A stretch of 64,000 bases of DNA, taken from assembly GCA_002270565.1 (NCBI GenBank), contig NQMI01000039.1:930-64929 (forward strand). Reading direction: 5' to 3'. Each line of letters begins with the position of its first letter. The stretch's first letter is position 1. The stretch comes from Stenocarpella maydis (lineage: Eukaryota > Ascomycota > Sordariomycetes > Diaporthales > Diaporthaceae). The notes beneath the pieces are model-generated. The model was not told the DNA's origin. It made no database searches and saw nothing but the letters and a program-made list of their open reading frames with translations. Shown piece after piece: positions 24,201 through 36,119 of the stretch. A program made the position numbers and the translations under genes.

Positions 24201-24643
24201 AAGGGCTCTATATAGAACTAAATAAGCCTATTCTCAGGCTAATAATCCTCTATAGAGATAATACGGGTGCTATCTCTACTACTAAGGACCCTTTATACTA
24301 TCAATAAACTAAGCATATGCTTCTTAGGTACTACTACCTACGTGCTAAAGTTTAGAAGGGGACCCTTAAAGTTAAATACCTCAAGACTAGCAAAATAATA
24401 GCAAATAGGCTTACAAAAGCCCTTCTAGCACCTAAATTTTAGGTATTTCTAGGCCTATTAGGTCTAGCAGAGTTAGTAGATTAGAAGAGGGCTAATAGGG
24501 CCCTCTAGCCATTATTTCTTTAGTAGATAGATTTCTTTCTATAAGGGGGCTTTTCTTTACTTATATTTCTCTCTTATATTTCTATTTTAAAGTCAGGGTT
24601 AAATACTATAGGCCTATTAGGCCTATATCTTCAACAGAAGGGG
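21288..24643 (+). pseudogene. Copia-2 pol remnant (integrase, RT, RNase H)
   Basis: Plus-strand remains of a Ty1/copia polyprotein. In order: pre-integrase region about 21620-21700 (KRLGYIGLYLLKKIAKITQG); integrase end 21990-22196 (PYIHKQNGLIERSIQVIL, MLAAGLPLYL); reverse transcriptase about 23090-23530, with FTETFTLTFSPPTWR, LNKALYGLKQAPRE and YINDCLIIG, where the catalytic Y-V-D-D has become Y-I-N-D; RNase H ending about 24430 (IIANRLTKALL). Numerous TAG codons replace Gln and Trp. It ends in a purine tract (CAGAAGGGG) directly before LTR copy B, as expected for a 3' end. No gag was recognised upstream. Confidence 0.8.
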
Positions 24644-25250
24644 TGTTAAACGGAATCGCTCAGCAGGGCGTTAGTACTTCATACAAGGAGTTACCCTAGA
24701 CTTTATGCAAGGAGTTACCCTAGACTTCATGTAAGGAGTTACCCTAGATTTTGTTGTAAGGAGTTACTCTAGACTTATGAGTCAGGTGATTTTTGCTAAG
24801 TACGCCTAGTGCATATACAACGCAAGATAAGTTTGGTAGCCATAAGTCAATTATTCTAGTCTACATTTACACCTGCAATTAGACGCTCTACTACCTTTTA
24901 TTTCTTACCAAAAAGGTATATAACTTGGTGCATTAGATATGGGCCTGAGTTGAAGTTTAGTACCAAATTTGGGTATTGCTAGGGCTTTGGTTGGCTGGTT
25001 GCTTTGAACTAAAGATGGTGTGTTTGAAGGGCGAATTTTCCGGCCTTTGCAAATTTGCACCAGAGGCCTACCGCAGCGTGCCCAGGCGTGAGACGACGTC
25101 GGAGGGAATACAAGGAGGGCTTACAAAAGCCAAACTTAATTCAATACAAAGTTGTGCAGACCACTGTCAATTGTCCAAATTGCGCCTGCAGGGCAGCCAC
25201 ACTGCGACCGCGAACCACGCTGACGGAATGCGATTATAGCACATTCATCA
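24644..25250 (+). repeat. Copia-2 LTR, copy B (3' LTR)
   Basis: This LTR starts TGTTAAACGG and ends ATTCATCA. It carries four 26-bp tandem units instead of three. It directly follows the polypurine tract of the pol remnant and is therefore that element's 3' LTR. Changes relative to copy A are RIP-type plus small indels near the right end. Confidence 0.85.
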
Positions 25251-25294
25251 GAGGGTGAATCTATAGGCCTATGGCTATCTTCAGCAGAAGGGGG
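25251..25294 (+). repeat. 44-bp internal-end spacer between LTR copies B and C
   Basis: This spacer matches the last 45 or so bases of the element interior before copy B (CTATAGGCCTATGG against CTATAGGCCTATTAGG) and ends with its own purine tract, CAGAAGGGGG. It lies between two LTRs with nothing else. Confidence 0.75.
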
Positions 25295-25882
25295 TGTTAA
25301 ATGAAGCGCTCAGGCAGGGCGTGTATCGTGCAAGGAGTTTAACCCAGACTTTGTTGTAAAGGAGTTTACAGCTAGAACTTCAGAAGGAGTTACCCTTAGA
25401 CTTACCAAGTCAGGCGATTTTTCACTAAGTTGCCCGTGGCGTGCGTGATGTCAAGAAATAAGTTTAGTGGGCCGTAAAGTTGATTTTTGGCCTGCATTTG
25501 CACCTTTATTTAGACCTCTGCATTATCCCCTAATTCTCTACCCAAAAGTATAATAACCTTAGTGGCATAATTAGCTGATTCAAAGTTTGTATAGCTTAAT
25601 TTCGGGCATTGCTAGGCGTGTTGGGGCGTAGTTGTTTTGGAAACCAAAGATGGGTGTTGAAGGGCGAATTTTCGGCGGCATTTGCAAATTTGGCACCAGA
25701 GCCTACGCGCAGGCGGGCAGGTGAAAACGTCGGAGGGTATATATGGAGGGCTTACAGAAGCCGAACTTAATGCAATACAAAGTTGTCCAGACCATTGTCA
25801 AACGTCCCAATTCGCCTCAGAACACCACACTGCGACCCTGACGAAACACGCTACTGAATGCTACTATAGCACAAATTCTGCA
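25295..25882 (+). repeat. Copia-2 LTR, copy C, rich in 1-base indels
   Basis: This copy starts TGTTAAATGA and ends ATTCTGCA. Unlike the other copies it differs by many single-base insertions and deletions (for example GGAGTTTAACCC for GGAGTTACCC), not transitions. That looks like low-quality sequence or old non-RIP decay. Confidence 0.75.
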
Positions 25883-26284
25883 ATATGCCTTTATTGGATT
25901 GGGGTGTTTTAATAATATTAGCCGCTACTAGAGGTACGCAATTTTTATCTTAAAGTTGTGTCCATTCTGATTCTAGTTAGGCTTTTGCTTTGAAAGCCAG
26001 GTATGGAGTTGGGCTACCTATGGACTAACTCTTATAGCTAAGGATTAGCTTGTGCTAATTAGCAATGTACTAACTCATGCAGGAGTTTTGCAGTAGAGTA
26101 ATTTTTTAGCTGCCGATATTCAAGAGGTTCACATAATAAATCATTGGCTAAAGTCTGCAATAAGAATAATAAATGAAGAAGTTTATAAAATAAAATTAAG
26201 TTAAAGGTTTTAGCTGCATTAATCTTAAAAGATAAGAGTTATAATTAGAATATATTAATTAGGTAGTTATCAAGAATATAGTAA
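25883..26284. other. AT-rich spacer
   Basis: No coding region or known repeat is recognised in these 400 bases. Confidence 0.5.
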
Positions 26285-26649
26285 CAAAAAATCCTAATAA
26301 GCGCTATTCAATATTGGGATTGAATACTTAGATTAATAACTGAAGAGTCTATTCTATAAAAGCTATCTATTATGGTGATAACTATATCCTTATATATTCC
26401 GACTCTTTAGTTAGCTTATTATTACTCACTTGATCCCAGATGAGTACTTGCAGCCATTGCTTGCTGTTGCTCACGGTTGCTTGCGTGAGCACTATTGCGC
26501 TTGTGGGTCCGCAGCCCTAACCCTGGGCCTCTGGGTTAGGCCGTGCTGACTTAGCGGCTGGGGTCCTGCGGGGTCGTGTCGTGGTGGTCGTTTTGGATGC
26601 CTGGGTCCTCAAATGGGTCCCTGGGGTGCCATTTGTGTTGGCTCATAAC
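26285..26649 (+). repeat. Repeat family R2, copy 1 (LTR-like)
   Basis: This copy shares a core of about 120 bp (GGGATTGAATACTTAGATT, GATAACTATATCC, CCGACTCTTTA) and the end CATAACA with 48194-48637. A telomere-like CCCTAACCCT is at about 26515-26524. Other copies: 52245-52495 and, inverted, 55160-55425. The end CATAACA followed by unique DNA suggests an LTR. The left end is not defined in this copy. Confidence 0.6.
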
Positions 26650-26964
26650 ATCTCATAACATAGACCCATCAGACACCAAACAGAATGCACACCAAGCGGA
26701 TAGAATCTTGCTGCTTATGCCTTTCTTCTCTCATGTATTAATATTTCATTTTTCTATTGAGGTGTTTGGGCATTTCATGCGTTTGGTATGTTGCATCAAT
26801 GCTCGGACCCTGGCTTCCAAATGTCTTCCTGTGTCACTCAGTCATTACTCACTCACATCATTTTATATGAGCCTAGCGACACATGCCGTACAGCCGTGAA
26901 TTCCCGTCATCTCCACGGCGGAGTCGTCCCCCGCAAGCTTTCTGAGCCAGCTAGCAAAAGCCTG

Positions 26965-28832
26965 CTACCTGGATACCGCCTCTTCCATGTGCGACGACGC
27001 AGCCTGGTCCTTGTCCGACAAGACGGCCTTCTCGGCCGTCACCTCAAGCTCGGGAGTCAGCCCGACATCCCTCCTGGCCTCGGCAAGCATCCGAGCGTCC
27101 TCCTCGCCCGAGTGGCTCTGGAACACGCGGTCCATCTCCTCGAGCGTGGCGCCCTTGGTCTCGGGTATGAACCACCACACCCACGCAATCCCAGCCGCGA
27201 GGAAGACGGCAAAGAAGATGTACGTGCCCCAGCCCCACGCCTCGAGCATGGGCGGCGTGAAGAAGGCCACGGCAAAATTGTTGACCCAGTTGGACGACGC
27301 GCCAAACGACGCGCCCTTGGCGCGGATCGAGAGCGGGAAGATCTCGGAGACGAGCGTCCAGCTCACGGGGCCCCAGGTGAAGCCGAAGGCGAAGATGTAC
27401 ACCCAGATGAATGCGACGGCGACCCAGCCCGCGCCGGCGTGGTGCGCCCAGTCGCCCGAGAACTGGCTGACGATTATGCCCGCGATGACCATCGACGCCC
27501 ACATCAGCGCCGAGCCGAAGATGAGCATGGGCTTGCGGCCGACGCGGTCGATGAGGAGCATGGCGGGGATTGTGGAGACCATGAAGACGACGCCCGTGAC
27601 GCCCGTGGCTAGGAGCGCCTGGGTTGTGCTGGGCATGCCTAGGCTGAGGAAGACGTTGCTGGCGTAGTAGATGATGGCGTCGATTCCGCTCCACTGTCAA
27701 ACTCAAACACGTCAGTTCAGATGCCAGAGCGGTAAACAGGAGCCCCGGTGCGCCGGATGCACGACCGGCTCGGGGGCACGAGGGCTGCTTACCTGCTGGA
27801 AGAACATGACGAGCCACGCCGTCGCGACGCGCTTGGCGTTATCCCACGACCTCACGATATTGTAATACTCCGCCAGCTGCCTCATCCAGACGCTCTTCTT
27901 CTCCTTGGCCGCGAGCCCCGGGAACGATTTTGCAAAGTGCCTCTCCTCGAACAGGCACTCTGCCTTGATCTCCTTGTATTCGGCCTGGATGAGCTCGCTG
28001 TACGGAGCCAGGCCGCGCAGGTACGCCAGTGTGGAGATGGCCTCGTCATCGCGGTCCTGTTTGATGAGCCATCGGGGCGAGAAGGGCAGCCACCATATGC
28101 CCAGGGCGAGGCAGACGGCGGGGATCCCCTGGATGATGGTGGGTAGCTGCCAGGCGAGGTTGGACTGCGTGTCCCCCTGGCCGCCGATGTTGTTGCTCGC
28201 GTAGCCGATCCAGAAGGAGAGCATGATGCCGAAGATGGTGGCGAACTGGTAGAACGAGACCAGGAAGCCGCGGAGCTCGGGTGGCGAGAGCTCGGCGTTG
28301 TACAGGGGCCTATATATTGATCGTTAGCATCCCCCCAGCCAGTCATGCCCTCTGCGCAGAGCAGGCAAGTATTTACTTACCCGACACCACTGAACGTCCC
28401 CACCCCGATACCAGTGAAGAACCTCCCGGCATAGAGCATCGCCGGGTTGTGATACGAGGCGCCACAGTACAGGTAACTCCCCAGTATGACCCACAGGCAC
28501 GCCATGAACATTGTATACTTGCGCGAGAAGACCTCGCCCAGCACGCCCGCCGAGACAGACCCGATGATACCGCCGACCTGCAGGATGGAGGTGAGCCACC
28601 CCGTCGCGCTGGACGAGCCCACCACCGAGGGGAAATTCTCCTTGAAGCGGTGCATGACCAGGGACTGGCCGAGCACGCCTTGCTGGTATCCGTACTCGAA
28701 CCCGCCGAACGAGGCGAAGAGCGCAATCACCACAATCTTGGGGTTGCTAAAGACAGTGTGCCAGCGGTTCTTGAAGGCCATCTTGGTGCGAGCGTCGGCC
28801 GCTGACATGTCGGCGGCGGTGGCGGGCTCCAT
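26965..28832 (-). CDS. MFS sugar transporter, 3 exons
   Basis: Exons 28832-28381, 28309-27793 and 27693-26965 join in phase to 565 aa. Introns are 28380-28310 (71 nt) and 27792-27694 (99 nt). Sugar-porter signatures are present: GRFFTGIGVGTFSGVGPLYN followed by AELSPPELRG, SPRWLIKQDR, FQQWSGIDAIIYYA, DRVGRKPML and WFIPETKGATLEEMD, across 12 predicted membrane segments. The family moves hexoses, disaccharides or related polyols by proton symport at the plasma membrane; this protein's substrate is not evident. The loop between segments 6 and 7 and the C-terminal tail are cytosolic. The next gene on the same strand is trehalose synthase. Confidence 0.9.
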
Positions 28833-29649
28833 GGTGTAAGTTGTCTGGTGGAGGACGAGAAGCAGCCGTGTCCGCCTTGTGTGATGTTGCTGATGTACAT
28901 CAAACTAACATCGTCGGAAGTGTTTTTTTTTTTTTTTTGCCTTCCCCCCCTCCAGAACCCCGGGAATGCCCTGGTTCTTATTATTCTTAGGAAAAGAAAA
29001 TCTTTCCCCGTACTACATACAACGCACATACCTGGATTATCTCCGGCAAATACCGTCATCAGGTGATGTGCATTTCCTGCCCGCCTACCAGTTGACTGCT
29101 CCCCCCCTCACGCATATTCGGGCCTGTTCTGCACGAGTTGCCACATGCCTTGGATATATAGTATGCCGACGGATGCTTCGATGCGACGCTGCAGACGCGG
29201 GCAGCCAACCAGGCGGCTCTCCGCAGTCCCGCATCTGGGGTAAGTTCCTCTCAAGACCATCCACATCCTGGGGAGTGATCCACTATGTTGGGGTTCTGAC
29301 ACATAGTGGGCCGGCCGGCTGGGAAATGAGCGGTAAAGTAAACCGGAATCGCAAGAGTGGTAATGTTATCCGGGCAGGAGCAGCATCCGACGTACATCAA
29401 TACATGGCGGGCAGCAAATAAAAATCCAGTCGTGCCTGGAAAACTGGCGCGGGCCCTAGCTGTCGCATCATGTTGGTTTTCCAACTGCGGGCAAAGTCAA
29501 GCCGAATCTGAATTCCTCCTTATCTAATGTGCCCGAGTGCCACATCAAGGAATCTGGAACCCCATCTATCAATAATCAAGCAAGCAGAATGTTTGTAACC
29601 CCACCACAAGTCGCGGCTCCCATCGAGAATTACTCAAGAGAATGCTTTC
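28833..29649. other. Intergenic, with a T18 run
   Basis: This stretch separates the trehalose synthase stop from the sugar transporter start and includes the latter's promoter. A run of 18 T lies at about 28922-28939, followed by pyrimidine-rich DNA. No gene is seen. Confidence 0.5.
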
Positions 29650-31848
29650 TTATTCCCCCTTGGCCACAAAGTCCCGAGGCAAACGATTCTCGCCCGGCTT
29701 GTAGGGATAGCCGGCCTCTTTCCGAGCCATGTCGTTCACCCACCTCGCGTTCCCGTCGAGGCCCCCCTCCCCATTGGCCTGCCTGACGCCGACCTCGGCC
29801 CACTTGCTCGCCAGGTAGAACCATGAGAGCGCGTTGCCCACCGTGCCAACCTCGTCCGACACGCCGGTCCGTGCCTCGTAGCTCATCCTCCCGTGCAGCT
29901 CGTCGTCCGTGTACAGGTCGACCAGGTGCTTTGCCACGGCCTTCCAGTCACCCGGCTCAACCAAGAAGCCGTTAACGTTAGGCTTCACCTGCAGCGGGAT
30001 GCCGCCGGTGTTGGTGACGATCACGGGACGACCTGCATGCAGCGCCTCCGAGACCTTGACCTCGAATCCTTCGCGGGTGGATAGCTGGAGGATGACGTGT
30101 GCGTGGGAGATGATTGTATTCAGAAGCTGGTCGTTCGGGTCCAGGCGCATAACGCTGATATCGCCGGCGAGGTGAGGGTATTGCTTCTCAATCTGCATCA
30201 TGGTCTCGTCATATACCACACTCCCGTCGGGATCATCGACGGACCCGTTTCCGCAGACCACCAGCTGTGGGGTATCGGTGATTCCGCGCTGGCCCAAAAG
30301 GCGACGGAACTCCGCATACGAATCGATCACGGTGGGGATGCCCTTGGCAGGGTCAAACCTTGCAACCTGCGCGATGTACTTGCGGGCAGGGTAGTGGAGC
30401 TCGGTCATGCGCTGTGCGTGGCAGGCGGTGTTGTAGATGTGACCGTAGTAACCCGAGTCCCAGCGGTTGAGTGGCTTGTTGAGGCCATCAAGCCAATCGG
30501 TGGTTGCCGGAAGGTAGACGACCTTCTCTTTGGGGACATTGTGAGGGACGAATGACGGAATCGGGTGGCTGATGAACATATCCGCATGCTTGATGTTTGC
30601 CCAGAGGAACCTCCACGTGTCGGCCTGCGGGCTTCCCTCCTTGGCGACGAGATCGGTCCTTATCTGGATGTGCGATCTGTACAAGACAGGGCGCTCCGGG
30701 GTCCGTTCCTTGACCAGGGGGATCAGTCCAGGCATCTGTGGGTCATCGATTATGATAATATCAGCTCCGCCCTCCTCGGGCTCACAAAGTGGGCCGCCGT
30801 GTGAGAACCAGTAGCGCTGAGCATTATCCTTGATCCAGTCGATAATGGTTTCCTTCTCCTTGGTCGAGATACGCTGATCTGGGTGACTAACGCCCTGCAG
30901 AATGTTGTGCACGTTCTTTGTGATGCGAAAGACTCCAGGCCGAGGCTTTGGTACATACCAGGTCAAGTCGACGCCCATGAGTCGAGCGAAGCGGACTAGG
31001 GCATGGCGCATCAGGGCGACACCACCGCCCTGGGGCGTGCTACTAAAGAAGGCAATCTTGACCCTCTTTTTGCGAAGCTGAGTGGCATACTTGACCGTGG
31101 ATTCCCAGGTCGGCGCAGTACACGTATCCTTGTGGTTTTGAACCGTGGTTAGGTAGGCACGGAATGCGGCATCGGTCTGGACGGCGCCACGGAAGCCGAC
31201 CTGGAGGAGTGGCACCAGAGATGGTCCGAAATACCTGGCGTAGTGTCAGCACAGAGATGACATGGGCCTGCCTGGGAGACCTCCTCGTCGCAGCACCGTT
31301 GGGGGTGGGAGTGAGGGGTTGTGGCAGGGACGGGAAGCCACCTACATGATACACTTGCGAGCCATGCTGTCAGCCTGCTCGTCCAAGCGCTTGATGCCCC
31401 AGAAGCTCTTATCCTTGCTATCCTCATCCGGGCGTAAGACTATGGGGACAATGTCGATCTCTAGCCAGAGGCGGGAGCACAGAGACGGGCTCATGTACTT
31501 GACGGTAGCAGGTAGGCCAGCGCCGATGAACTTGGCAAAGTTCTCATGCTCATAATCTTGCAGTGCAGAGACGACATGGTCGGCAATGACGTCGGTTCCA
31601 GTCTTCATGGTGTTGTCTAGACTGAGCTCCTTGATGGAAAAGTCGACGAGGTAGACGGTGTCATGGATGGCGAGGGCCACGGCTGCGGTGTGGTCGTCCG
31701 AGAAGATGGCAGAGATTCCAACGTAGAGGTGTGTGAGGTTTGCTTTGAAAGGGCCTTCCTGGTCGAGGATCTGGCTCATCCGCCTCTGGCGATGGGCCGA
31801 AGCCCCCGTCGAGAAGCGGCGGGGAGATGATTGGGGTTCTGGGGCCAT
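29650..31848 (-). CDS. ccg-9: Trehalose synthase / phosphorylase, CCG-9 type (GT4)
   Basis: Exon 1 is 31848-31346 and exon 2 is 31234-29650. The intron 31345-31235 (GTAGGT..CAG, CTGAC branch) splits a Met codon (AT|G) and restores KCIMYFGPSLVPLLQVGFRG. The product is 695 aa. It is a GT-B retaining glycosyltransferase of family 4: an N-terminal domain unique to fungal trehalose phosphorylase/synthase, SSTPQGGGVALMRHALVRF at the start of the first Rossmann domain, and the second-domain E-x7-E in TREGFEVKVSEALHAGRPV, then NTGGIPLQV and NGFLVEPGD. The Neurospora homologue CCG-9 is clock-controlled and linked to trehalose metabolism. The enzyme interconverts glucose (or glucose-1-phosphate) and trehalose in the cytosol. 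The neighbours are sugar transporters on the same strand. Confidence 0.92.
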
Positions 31849-34419
31849 GCTGCCGGCGATGTGTGGGCGAACAGCTCAAGAGAGAGTTGTAGGATTGATT
31901 CGCAGGGAAGGTGTCGCATCGACAGCCTGTCGGGGGAGAAATTCAGCAGATGGGAGAGGAGAATAGGTAGCAGATGAGAATTGAAGGGCGGGTAGCTATC
32001 TGCCTGAACCGTGGTGGAAGAAAGATGCGAAAGAATGCAAAGTCAGGATCAGGCAGGCACAGGCAGGTCGTGATGGCATGTAGTCTATATATCAACGACA
32101 CAGGACGGACATGAGTGAGGTCCGAGCCGGGCAGAATATCCCTGGACGGACTGGACGGACTGCAGGTGCACTTGCAGGGCAGGCGCAGCCTGTCAGGCAA
32201 AGAAAGCTTCTCGGCGAAGACGAGGGCGAGGACGAGGAAGAGATGCAGATACGCAGTGGATGCCGTCACTCCACAAGTTGCCGTTGGCGTTGAAGCTGAC
32301 AGGATGTTGCCCGCCCGTGTCTCCTGTTTGACAGGGCTGTGCCCGCCCCGGCCAAGGTCGCATGGGGAAAACGGTGGGATGCGTCGTGGGCATATGTCCA
32401 AGACATCAGGTGACGGACAGCTAGGCAGTCTCTTAGAAGCGTCTAGCAGGCGGCCAGCCAGTCGTGCCCGACAGCCAGACAGCCCTGAGTGGCCCAGGAT
32501 ATCCCTAAGCTCAAAGCTGACCCTGGCTTAAGGCACAGCCCTCCGGCTTGGCAGGAGTACATTGTCCGATTGCCTTTGCTGATCAACTGAACATGCGACT
32601 CGGGGGAGGCCAAGACTGTGATATGGGCTGCGCACGAGGTCGCACAAGGCGGTGCAACGTCTCCCAGCTGCGTCTACGTGCTTCCGCCAGGGCATGTCGA
32701 AGCTGTCGATATTCGTGGCTGTTTGCGTTGAGCAGCAGCCCACCAGCTGCTGGTACGGCTGACGCAATGGACTACCTTGTCCAACGCAGCAGCTGGAGGC
32801 TGTCTTGGTTGTGTCGCCATCATGTCACGGTGACACACTTCTTTCGGCAGCTCTTTGGATGGCCCATGAGGTGACGTTGGTCTTAGCTCATGGCCAGGTG
32901 GAGCCGCAAGTCGCCATTTCCCGAGCATGGAAGCGTCTGGCACTTTTGGTGGGGTTTGGGGGTGGGTGGGGGTGCTTAGGGCTGGGGTAGTGAGATTATG
33001 CCGCATAGGGGGAGGGGGCACGGTGTGATCTTCACTGCCCTCAATAGCCACGCTGGTAAACACCCGTGAGATGCATTCTAACCTGTACTTGAGTACATAA
33101 CTAGGTACCTAGGTAGTATGTAACAAGGCCCGTTCTGGAAGAGATAGGATGCCGGCATACATCAGCCATTCCACCATTAAGTTGGCGAACCGGATGATAC
33201 TCATCAACCAGGCAAATAACTACACATATCCACATATCCGGGACCAATTTTTCTGCTTGTAAAGGTCAAGTAGACCTGTTGCGAGTGTATGCATTGTTGA
33301 GTTCCGTCATATGAAAGTAGGTACTGCAGCAGCAGGCCCTAATAAATGCAATTGACCCTGGGTATCGCGAAGAGCCCTTGACATCCGTCTACTGTATGGT
33401 CGGGTTGTTTAGTGCTAAGGTTTGAAAGACTGGCTAGTCGCATCACTTCCGCCATCGGCACGCAAAACCTACCTACGCCTACACAACGACCGCCCAAGTT
33501 TACCAACTCTCCAAGGGCACACTCACTGATGGGAGCTATAGGTAGGAGGAAATCACTGACGGGCCCTGAGGCTGAGCAGTGCACAATCTGGCAGCGACGT
33601 AAACGGATGTTAGCCAGGGATAGATCACGGCTTAGTATCGTGAATCGCTGGATGCTCGTGAAAATTGCATTGGAAGCGTAGAGTATGTCGTGAGTGCCTC
33701 ATATCTTCCAAGTTACTTTCTGCATGCTGCTCAAGTGTCCCTCAGCCTCCACCTGCATGACCGTTCCACTACCATAGCCAACACACCAGCGTCAGTGCTC
33801 TATTGTCTTTATATCTCTTTATATCCCCGGAATTTTAGTCGGAAATTCCTCCACAACTAGTGATGGCGAATCATCAGGTTTTACTTCATCAAGGTATACG
33901 TCAGAAACTTCGTCTGTAGAACCATCTTTACTGCCTCCAAACTAGCTTCCTTAAGGGTCTTTCATAACAGTGCAGCTCTACGCAGGGGAATCATGTCCAA
34001 CCAACACAATTTAAAAAGTGATGGCATCCACATAAACCAACTCGCACGATGGAGTTGGCAAATTGATCCCTGGCCAAAGCGGTGATATCGGTATCAATGC
34101 TGGAGGAGATATGATATTTATGCACGTCTTCCAGATGTCTCGCATGGGAAACGAAATGTCTAGCTACTCCAAACCGTGCCGGTCTTGCTCGCCATACAAA
34201 TGATTTCATCAAGATTTTACCGAAATATTCCAAGCAGTACTGCTCATAATATAAACACCTGGGTACTCACAGTTCCCCATCCCACCTTCATCTGTTCCTT
34301 CCCTGCCCCTCGGTTAGCAAAACTCCAAGAGGGAGCATAGTAGATGATATATGTAGAAGATTCTATTAGCCAATACATACAAATAGACTGAGGACGAAAA
34401 CCGCGCTAGACAGGATCTT
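31849..34419. other. 2.6-kb intergenic region upstream of trehalose synthase
   Basis: This long gap presumably holds the promoter and leader of the trehalose synthase gene and the 3' end of the next transporter. AGGGG-type motifs occur (for example CATAGGGGGAGGGGG near 33005), which in fungi can be stress elements, but they are too short to assign. Open frames here have no family resemblance. Confidence 0.4.
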
Positions 34420-36119
34420 TTAATTTATGCTGGTTCCGTTCTCCGTCTTCTCAACATGGCCGGCACTGCTGCCAGACTTCTCGTTCTTGGCGGCAATCTC
34501 CCTGTCAGCGTCTTCATAAATCGTCGGCCGGTGCAGTTGCGTAGCCAGCTTATCCCGGAAAACAAAGACACTGTGGTTCTCCTCGAAGAACCTATCGATA
34601 TCCTCGAGCGACCGGTTCGCCGTCTCGGGGTAGAACAAGAATGTCGTGGGTATAAACGAGGCACAGATGACGGCCCAGATGATCCAAAACCGATAGCCCA
34701 GGTTCTCGATCCCGGGCGGCGTCACCTGCGCAACCATGTAGTTCATGATCCAGTTGGTCGCCATAGCTAGGCTCGCCCCCTTGGCGCGGAACGCCAGCGC
34801 GTTGATCTCGGTCGGGTAGAGCCAGGGCACGCCGAGGGCGCCCATGGCGAACGACGCGAAGAAGACGAAGAAGAATGACACGGCCACGATGCCCAGCCGG
34901 TAGCTGTCGCCGCGGCCCGCCTCGGTGAGCCCCGTCGCTATGGCGATGACGGTCCAGCAGGTAGAGCACGCCGCAGACGAGACCATCATGACTCGGCGGC
35001 GTCCGTAGCGCTCAATGACGAAGTAGGCCATGAAACTAAAGAAGAGGTAGTCCATGGAGCCAGCGGCGGCGAGGATTCGGGCCGTAAGCTCGCTGAAGCC
35101 GATGGCGTGGATGAAGACATAGGTCATGTAGTAAGACGTGACATTTATGCCCGAGATTTGGTTCCTGCCATGGCATGGTTAGCGAGATGCTCGCCTTGCA
35201 AAGGGGAGCTCGAACCGCTACTAACATGGCTTGCATCCAGGCCCCAAGTATCATCCGCCGCACTGCGCCCGGGGGGCCACGCCCCGTGATAAGCTGCACC
35301 CAGGTGTACTCCACAGCGTATTCACGGTCAAGGACGTCCTTGATGATGGAGAACTGGGTACGGACCGAGGGCGACGCGGGCGTGGCGCCGTGTCCTTCGA
35401 GTGCGGCGAGCACCTCCAGAGCCTCATCGTGCCGGCCCTTGCGGATGAGCAGGCGCGGCGAGTCAGGAAGGAACGGGCACATCATCAGGACGAGTCCAGA
35501 GAAGACTAGTCCATTATGTTAGCATCCGCGCATAATGAGGGGCCAAGCAAGACAAAAAGGCCGACGCACACATCTGGAAAGCCAGCGGGAACCGCCACGA
35601 GACGCTCCCCGGCGCGAACGAGAAGCCCAGAGTCAACCAATTAGATATGGCGAAGCCAGTGATGCAATTCGCCATCTGGATGATAATTAGCTTCCCGCGG
35701 CTGCGCATCTTGGAGGTCTCAGACTGCCACACGCCGGCAGTGGCGGTATTCATCCCCGTCCCCAGCCCAGCGATGACACGCCCGGCGTACATCTGCCCGG
35801 TGCTGTACGAGGCAGCCTGTATGACGGCCGCGGCGGCGATAACAGAGCTCCCTAGCATCAGTGTGCGCGGGCGGCCGAGTTTGTCACCGCTGTAGAGCGT
35901 CGAGAGGGCGCCGGCGAAGCAGCCCAGGTTGTACACGGAGGTCATGGTGCCCTGATCTGCCGTCGAGGGATAGCCCATCGTCCGCAGGAAGTCGTCCGAG
36001 ACTAGGACGTTGCCAAAGACGCCCTGGTCGTAACCATAGAATATGAGCACCGTCGAAGCAGCGATGGAAATCCATACTGTGAGTTGCTCTCCTGAGCCTC
36101 CCAGATAGCGGCGTGCCAT
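34420..36119 (-). CDS. MFS sugar transporter (lactose-permease-like), 3 exons
   Basis: Exons 36119-35570, 35505-35226 and 35164-34420 give 524 aa. Introns of 64 nt (GTGCGT, CTAAC branch) and 61 nt (GTTAGT..CAG) restore FQMFFSGLVLMM and AMNQISGINVTSYYM. The start is the ATG at 36119 (MARRYLGG); the frame runs upstream only from a TTG. Signatures: FYGYDQGVFGNVL, GDKLGRPRTLM, GRVIAGLGTGMNTATAGVWQ, PDSPRLLIRKGR, ERYGRRRVMM, PWLYPTEI and FYPETANRSLEDID. It resembles fungal LAC12-type and related sugar/H+ symporters more than hexose carriers, but the substrate cannot be read from sequence. It is on the same strand as the trehalose synthase and the 26.9-kb transporter. Confidence 0.9.

Noticed and set aside
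34456..34770. Plus-strand open frames over GC-rich genes (also 1339-2175, 2961-3839, 14821-15669, 26788-27612, 61645-62349)
   Set aside because: They are antisense shadows of the GC-rich minus-strand genes, caused by codon bias in the real gene.
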